A stretch of DNA of 17,320 nt, taken from NCBI GenBank assembly GCA_021413535.1, contig JAIOQF010000365.1, positions 1 through 17,320 on the forward strand. Reading direction: 5' to 3'. Made by a program: the position numbers and the translations under genes. Origin of the DNA: Verrucomicrobiota bacterium. GTDB taxonomy: Bacteria; Verrucomicrobiota; Verrucomicrobiia; Verrucomicrobiales; Verrucomicrobiaceae. The notes below the pieces were generated by a model. That model saw nothing but the letters and a program-made list of their open reading frames with translations, had not been told where the DNA came from and did no database searches. How positions within the stretch are numbered: position 1 is the first letter of the stretch; every line of letters starts with the position of its first letter. Of the stretch, positions 15,344 to 17,320 are shown in pieces.

Positions 15344-16284
15344 CGGCTGGATTGGCGTTTTTCCAACTGGGGCGTGCCGCATTTAATCCAGGGAAGATAT
15401 TCTTCCGGGATGGTGGATTCAAAGTCCATCATCCTTTCCGTAATCGGATGGGTGAATCCGAGCTTCCACGCATGGAGCATGAGCCTTGAGACCGGCAGAA
15501 TTTGTCGCTGCGGTTGCGCGTAAATGGTGTCGCCTAGGATCGGAGTTTTGAGACATTCGCGCAGGTGAACTCGAATCTGATGGGTGCGTCCGGTTAGGAG
15601 GCGGCATTCGATGAGGGCGCAACCTTGGTGAATCGCGCTGCGCCGCCATTCGGTGATAGCTTCCTTGCTGGTGGATGGGTTTGTTAAAATAGTCATGCGC
15701 TTGCGATCGACCGGATGGCGGCCGATCCTATTTTCTATGCGGCCTGACTCAGTTGCGGGGATACCGTTGACCGCAGCCAGATAAATCTTCGTGATGTGTC
15801 GTTCGCTAAAAGCCTGCGTCAATCGGGTGTGAGCCAGATCGTGTTTCGCCGCAACCAGGCAGCCGCTGGTTTCTTTGTCGAGCCGGTGCACGATTCCGGG
15901 GCGCAGTTCGCCGCCGATGCCGCTGAGGTTTTTGCAGTGGTGCAGCAGGGCATTGACCAGAGTGCCGTCGGGGTTGCCTGCCGCTGGATGGACGACGAGC
16001 CCGGCGGGTTTGTTGACTACGATGAGATGCTCGTCTTCGAAAAGAATTTCGAGCGGAATATCCTGCGGCAGCGTTGCGACAGTCGTGGCCTCGGGGATGG
16101 CAACCGTGATGCGGTCGCCCAATTTGAGTGCGGCGTTGGGCTTGGCCGCAGATTCGTTCAGCCGGATGTGTCCATCCTTGATGAGCGACTGGATTCGAGT
16201 CCGGGAAAGATCAGGCAGACAGGCTTGCAGGAAATGATCGAGGCGCTGGTGGGCCGATTCTGCTTTGCTGACACTGAATTCCAT
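15340..16284 (-). CDS. rluD: RluD-family 23S rRNA pseudouridine synthase
   Basis: 314 residues, near E. coli RluD (326). An N-terminal S4 RNA-binding domain (about 13-62) includes RLDHFL and RTRIQSLIKDGHIRLN. The catalytic domain has NKPAGLVVHPAAGNPDGTLVNALL (91-114) and HRLDKETSG (133-141) with catalytic Asp136, followed by GRTHQIRVHL (232-241). The AGNPDGT...NALLHH segment is RluD-like and favours RluD over RluC, so the expected targets are uridines of helix 69 in 23S rRNA. The target is not provable from sequence alone. Convergent with the tyrosine kinase; the two stop codons share bases 15341-15342. ATG at 16284 has no Shine-Dalgarno. Confidence 0.94.
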   Translation of the reverse strand: MEFSVSKAESAHQRLDHFLQACLPDLSRTRIQSLIKDGHIRLNESAAKPNAALKLGDRITVAIPEATTVATLPQDIPLEILFEDEHLIVVNKPAGLVVHPAAGNPDGTLVNALLHHCKNLSGIGGELRPGIVHRLDKETSGCLVAAKHDLAHTRLTQAFSERHITKIYLAAVNGIPATESGRIENRIGRHPVDRKRMTILTNPSTSKEAITEWRRSAIHQGCALIECRLLTGRTHQIRVHLRECLKTPILGDTIYAQPQRQILPVSRLMLHAWKLGFTHPITERMMDFESTIPEEYLPWIKCGTPQLEKRQSSR

Positions 16285-16395
16285 GGGGCAGGATGGCTGC
16301 TGGAATCAGACCCGCAAGGATGGAAACCAAATCCGCTTTGCGGCGTTCAATTGTTGAAGACTATCGAAATAACTATGCGAAAGCGACTTTCCAGC

Positions 16396-16401
16396 TATAA
16401 T
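16396..16401 (+). promoter_or_regulatory. Possible -10 element before Ser/Thr kinase
   Basis: A perfect TATAAT lies in the A/T-rich gap between rluD and the Ser/Thr kinase. Transcription would start near 16408, about 70 bases before the proposed TTG start. No good -35 hexamer is found 16-18 bp upstream, so it might need an activator or be chance. Confidence 0.3.
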
Positions 16402-16479
16402 TACCATAATTAACTTCTTTTTACTAATATTCTCGGCTGCTCCGGGATTTGTCTGATAAATTCCATCTCCGCTCTGAAT

Positions 16480-17320
16480 TTGAACAGCACTGAACAACCG
16501 CAATATTTAAGCACCTGCCCCGCCTGTGATGGGGTCTTGGACGTGACTGTGTTCGAGCCCTACAGCAAAGTGGTCTGCCCGACTTGTGGTCAAACGGTGC
16601 GGGTGCGGCGGAAGTTCGATCACTTCATCATTAACAAACAGATCGGAGAAGGCGGCATGAGCCGGGTGTTTGAGTCGGCTGACCAGTTGCTCGGGCGACT
16701 GGGCGCGCTTAAAATTTTGAACCGTCATTACAGTCGTGATGGCGCGAGGATGGCCCAGTTTGAACGTGAGGCCCAGCTCACGGCTTCGGTGACTCACCCG
16801 AATGTTGTTAAGGTTTATTCCGTTGGTCGTGATCAGGGAAACTTCTACATCGCCATGGAACTGGTGGGCGGTGGAAGTCTCGAACAACGGATCGCGGACA
16901 AGGGGCATCTTGAAGAGCGCGAAGTGTTGCGCGTGGGTCTGGCAGTGGCCGAGGGATTGCGCGCGGCCTATCGTGAGGGATTGATTCACCGTGATGTGAA
17001 GCCGGCGAACATTCTCTTCACTGAGGATGGCACGCCCAAGATCGTGGACTTTGGTCTCGCGCTTTTTCACGAGCGCGATGTGGACGACTCCGGTGAAATC
17101 TGGGCCACTCCCCACTACGTGGCCCCGGAAAAAGTCATCGATGATCGCGAAGACTTCCGCAGCGACATGTTCAGCCTGGGCGCAACCTTGTTTCATGCGC
17201 TGACAGGCAAACCGCCGCACAAGGCCAATACGAATTCTCTCTCTGAACTCAAGCTGATCAAAAGTCAGCGGGTGAGCCTGACTGGCAAGGGGATGAAGTT
17301 TTCCCCGCGCACCTGCAAAG
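16480..17320 (+). CDS. Zinc-ribbon Ser/Thr protein kinase (3' end beyond window)
   Basis: 280 residues visible, running off the right edge. CPAC (13-16) and CPTC (33-36) form a four-Cys zinc ribbon before a Hanks-type kinase domain that starts near residue 46. Kinase motifs: glycine loop GEGGMSRV (56-63), ATP Lys78 in ALKIL, alpha-C Glu97, catalytic loop HRDVKPAN (170-177, Asp172), DFG (190-192) and APE (215-217). HRD contains the Arg of activation-loop-regulated kinases. All catalytic residues are present, so it should be active. No ATG lies between the upstream in-frame stop near 16410 and the ribbon. TTG at 16480 is the most plausible start; ATT or CTG further up are alternatives. Any later ATG would remove the ribbon. 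Zinc-ribbon kinases of this type are frequent in PVC bacteria (recall). The C-terminal domains and targets are unseen. Confidence 0.9.
   Translation, partial: MNSTEQPQYLSTCPACDGVLDVTVFEPYSKVVCPTCGQTVRVRRKFDHFIINKQIGEGGMSRVFESADQLLGRLGALKILNRHYSRDGARMAQFEREAQLTASVTHPNVVKVYSVGRDQGNFYIAMELVGGGSLEQRIADKGHLEEREVLRVGLAVAEGLRAAYREGLIHRDVKPANILFTEDGTPKIVDFGLALFHERDVDDSGEIWATPHYVAPEKVIDDREDFRSDMFSLGATLFHALTGKPPHKANTNSLSELKLIKSQRVSLTGKGMKFSPRTCK

Noticed and set aside
16507..17220. 237-residue minus-strand open frame at the right edge
   Set aside because: Antisense of the Ser/Thr kinase, whose HRD, DFG and APE motifs are unmistakable.
1..17320. CRISPR array, insertion sequence, rRNA or riboswitch
   Set aside because: No regularly spaced repeats, transposase motifs, terminal inverted repeats, rRNA segments or known riboswitch cores were seen on either strand.

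Overview
The window looks like a chromosomal segment of a Gram-negative bacterium of the PVC group, most likely Verrucomicrobiota. This is inferred from the gene families. They include a secreted two-part DUF1080 protein, a long PurF homologue of about 655 residues rather than the usual ~470-500, a Ser/Thr kinase with an N-terminal zinc ribbon, and an outer-membrane exopolysaccharide module. Most start codons also lack a Shine-Dalgarno sequence. No rRNA is present, so the assignment is not proven.

Layout. (1) 1-2017 is an accessory-looking segment: a Fic-domain protein (minus strand), a small membrane protein (minus strand), then about 290 bp without a gene that holds two families of short direct repeats. 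It ends at a tRNA-Ser(GCU) gene (2018-2110, minus strand). The segment resembles the end of an element integrated at a tRNA, but no integrase is visible. (2) 2180-5799 is envelope-related: a secreted DUF1080 protein and a class A penicillin-binding protein are transcribed divergently, followed by a small exported YHS/TRASH-like cysteine protein. (3) 5939-9160 is a purine pair, a long-form amidophosphoribosyltransferase followed 3 bp later by purD. (4) 9193-15343 is an exopolysaccharide export module. A good sigma70-like promoter precedes an outer-membrane beta-barrel with a coiled-coil insertion, a Wza-like SLBB export protein, a Wzz-like lipoprotein and a Wzc-type tyrosine kinase. (5) 15340-16284 is an RluD-family pseudouridine synthase, convergent with the tyrosine kinase and overlapping it by 4 bp. 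(6) From 16480 off the right end runs a zinc-ribbon Ser/Thr protein kinase with a probable TTG start.

How the genes work together. The purine pair supplies steps 1 and 2 of de novo purine synthesis. The four export genes would form a trans-envelope path: the tyrosine kinase with its Wzz domain in the inner membrane, the Wza-like protein in the periplasm or outer membrane, and the barrel in the outer membrane. The most unusual component is the lipoprotein at 12032-13087. Over about 46 residues it aligns without gaps to the periplasmic Wzz domain of the neighbouring kinase, but it has a lipid anchor in place of the two membrane helices. No glycosyltransferase, flippase or polymerase gene lies in the window.
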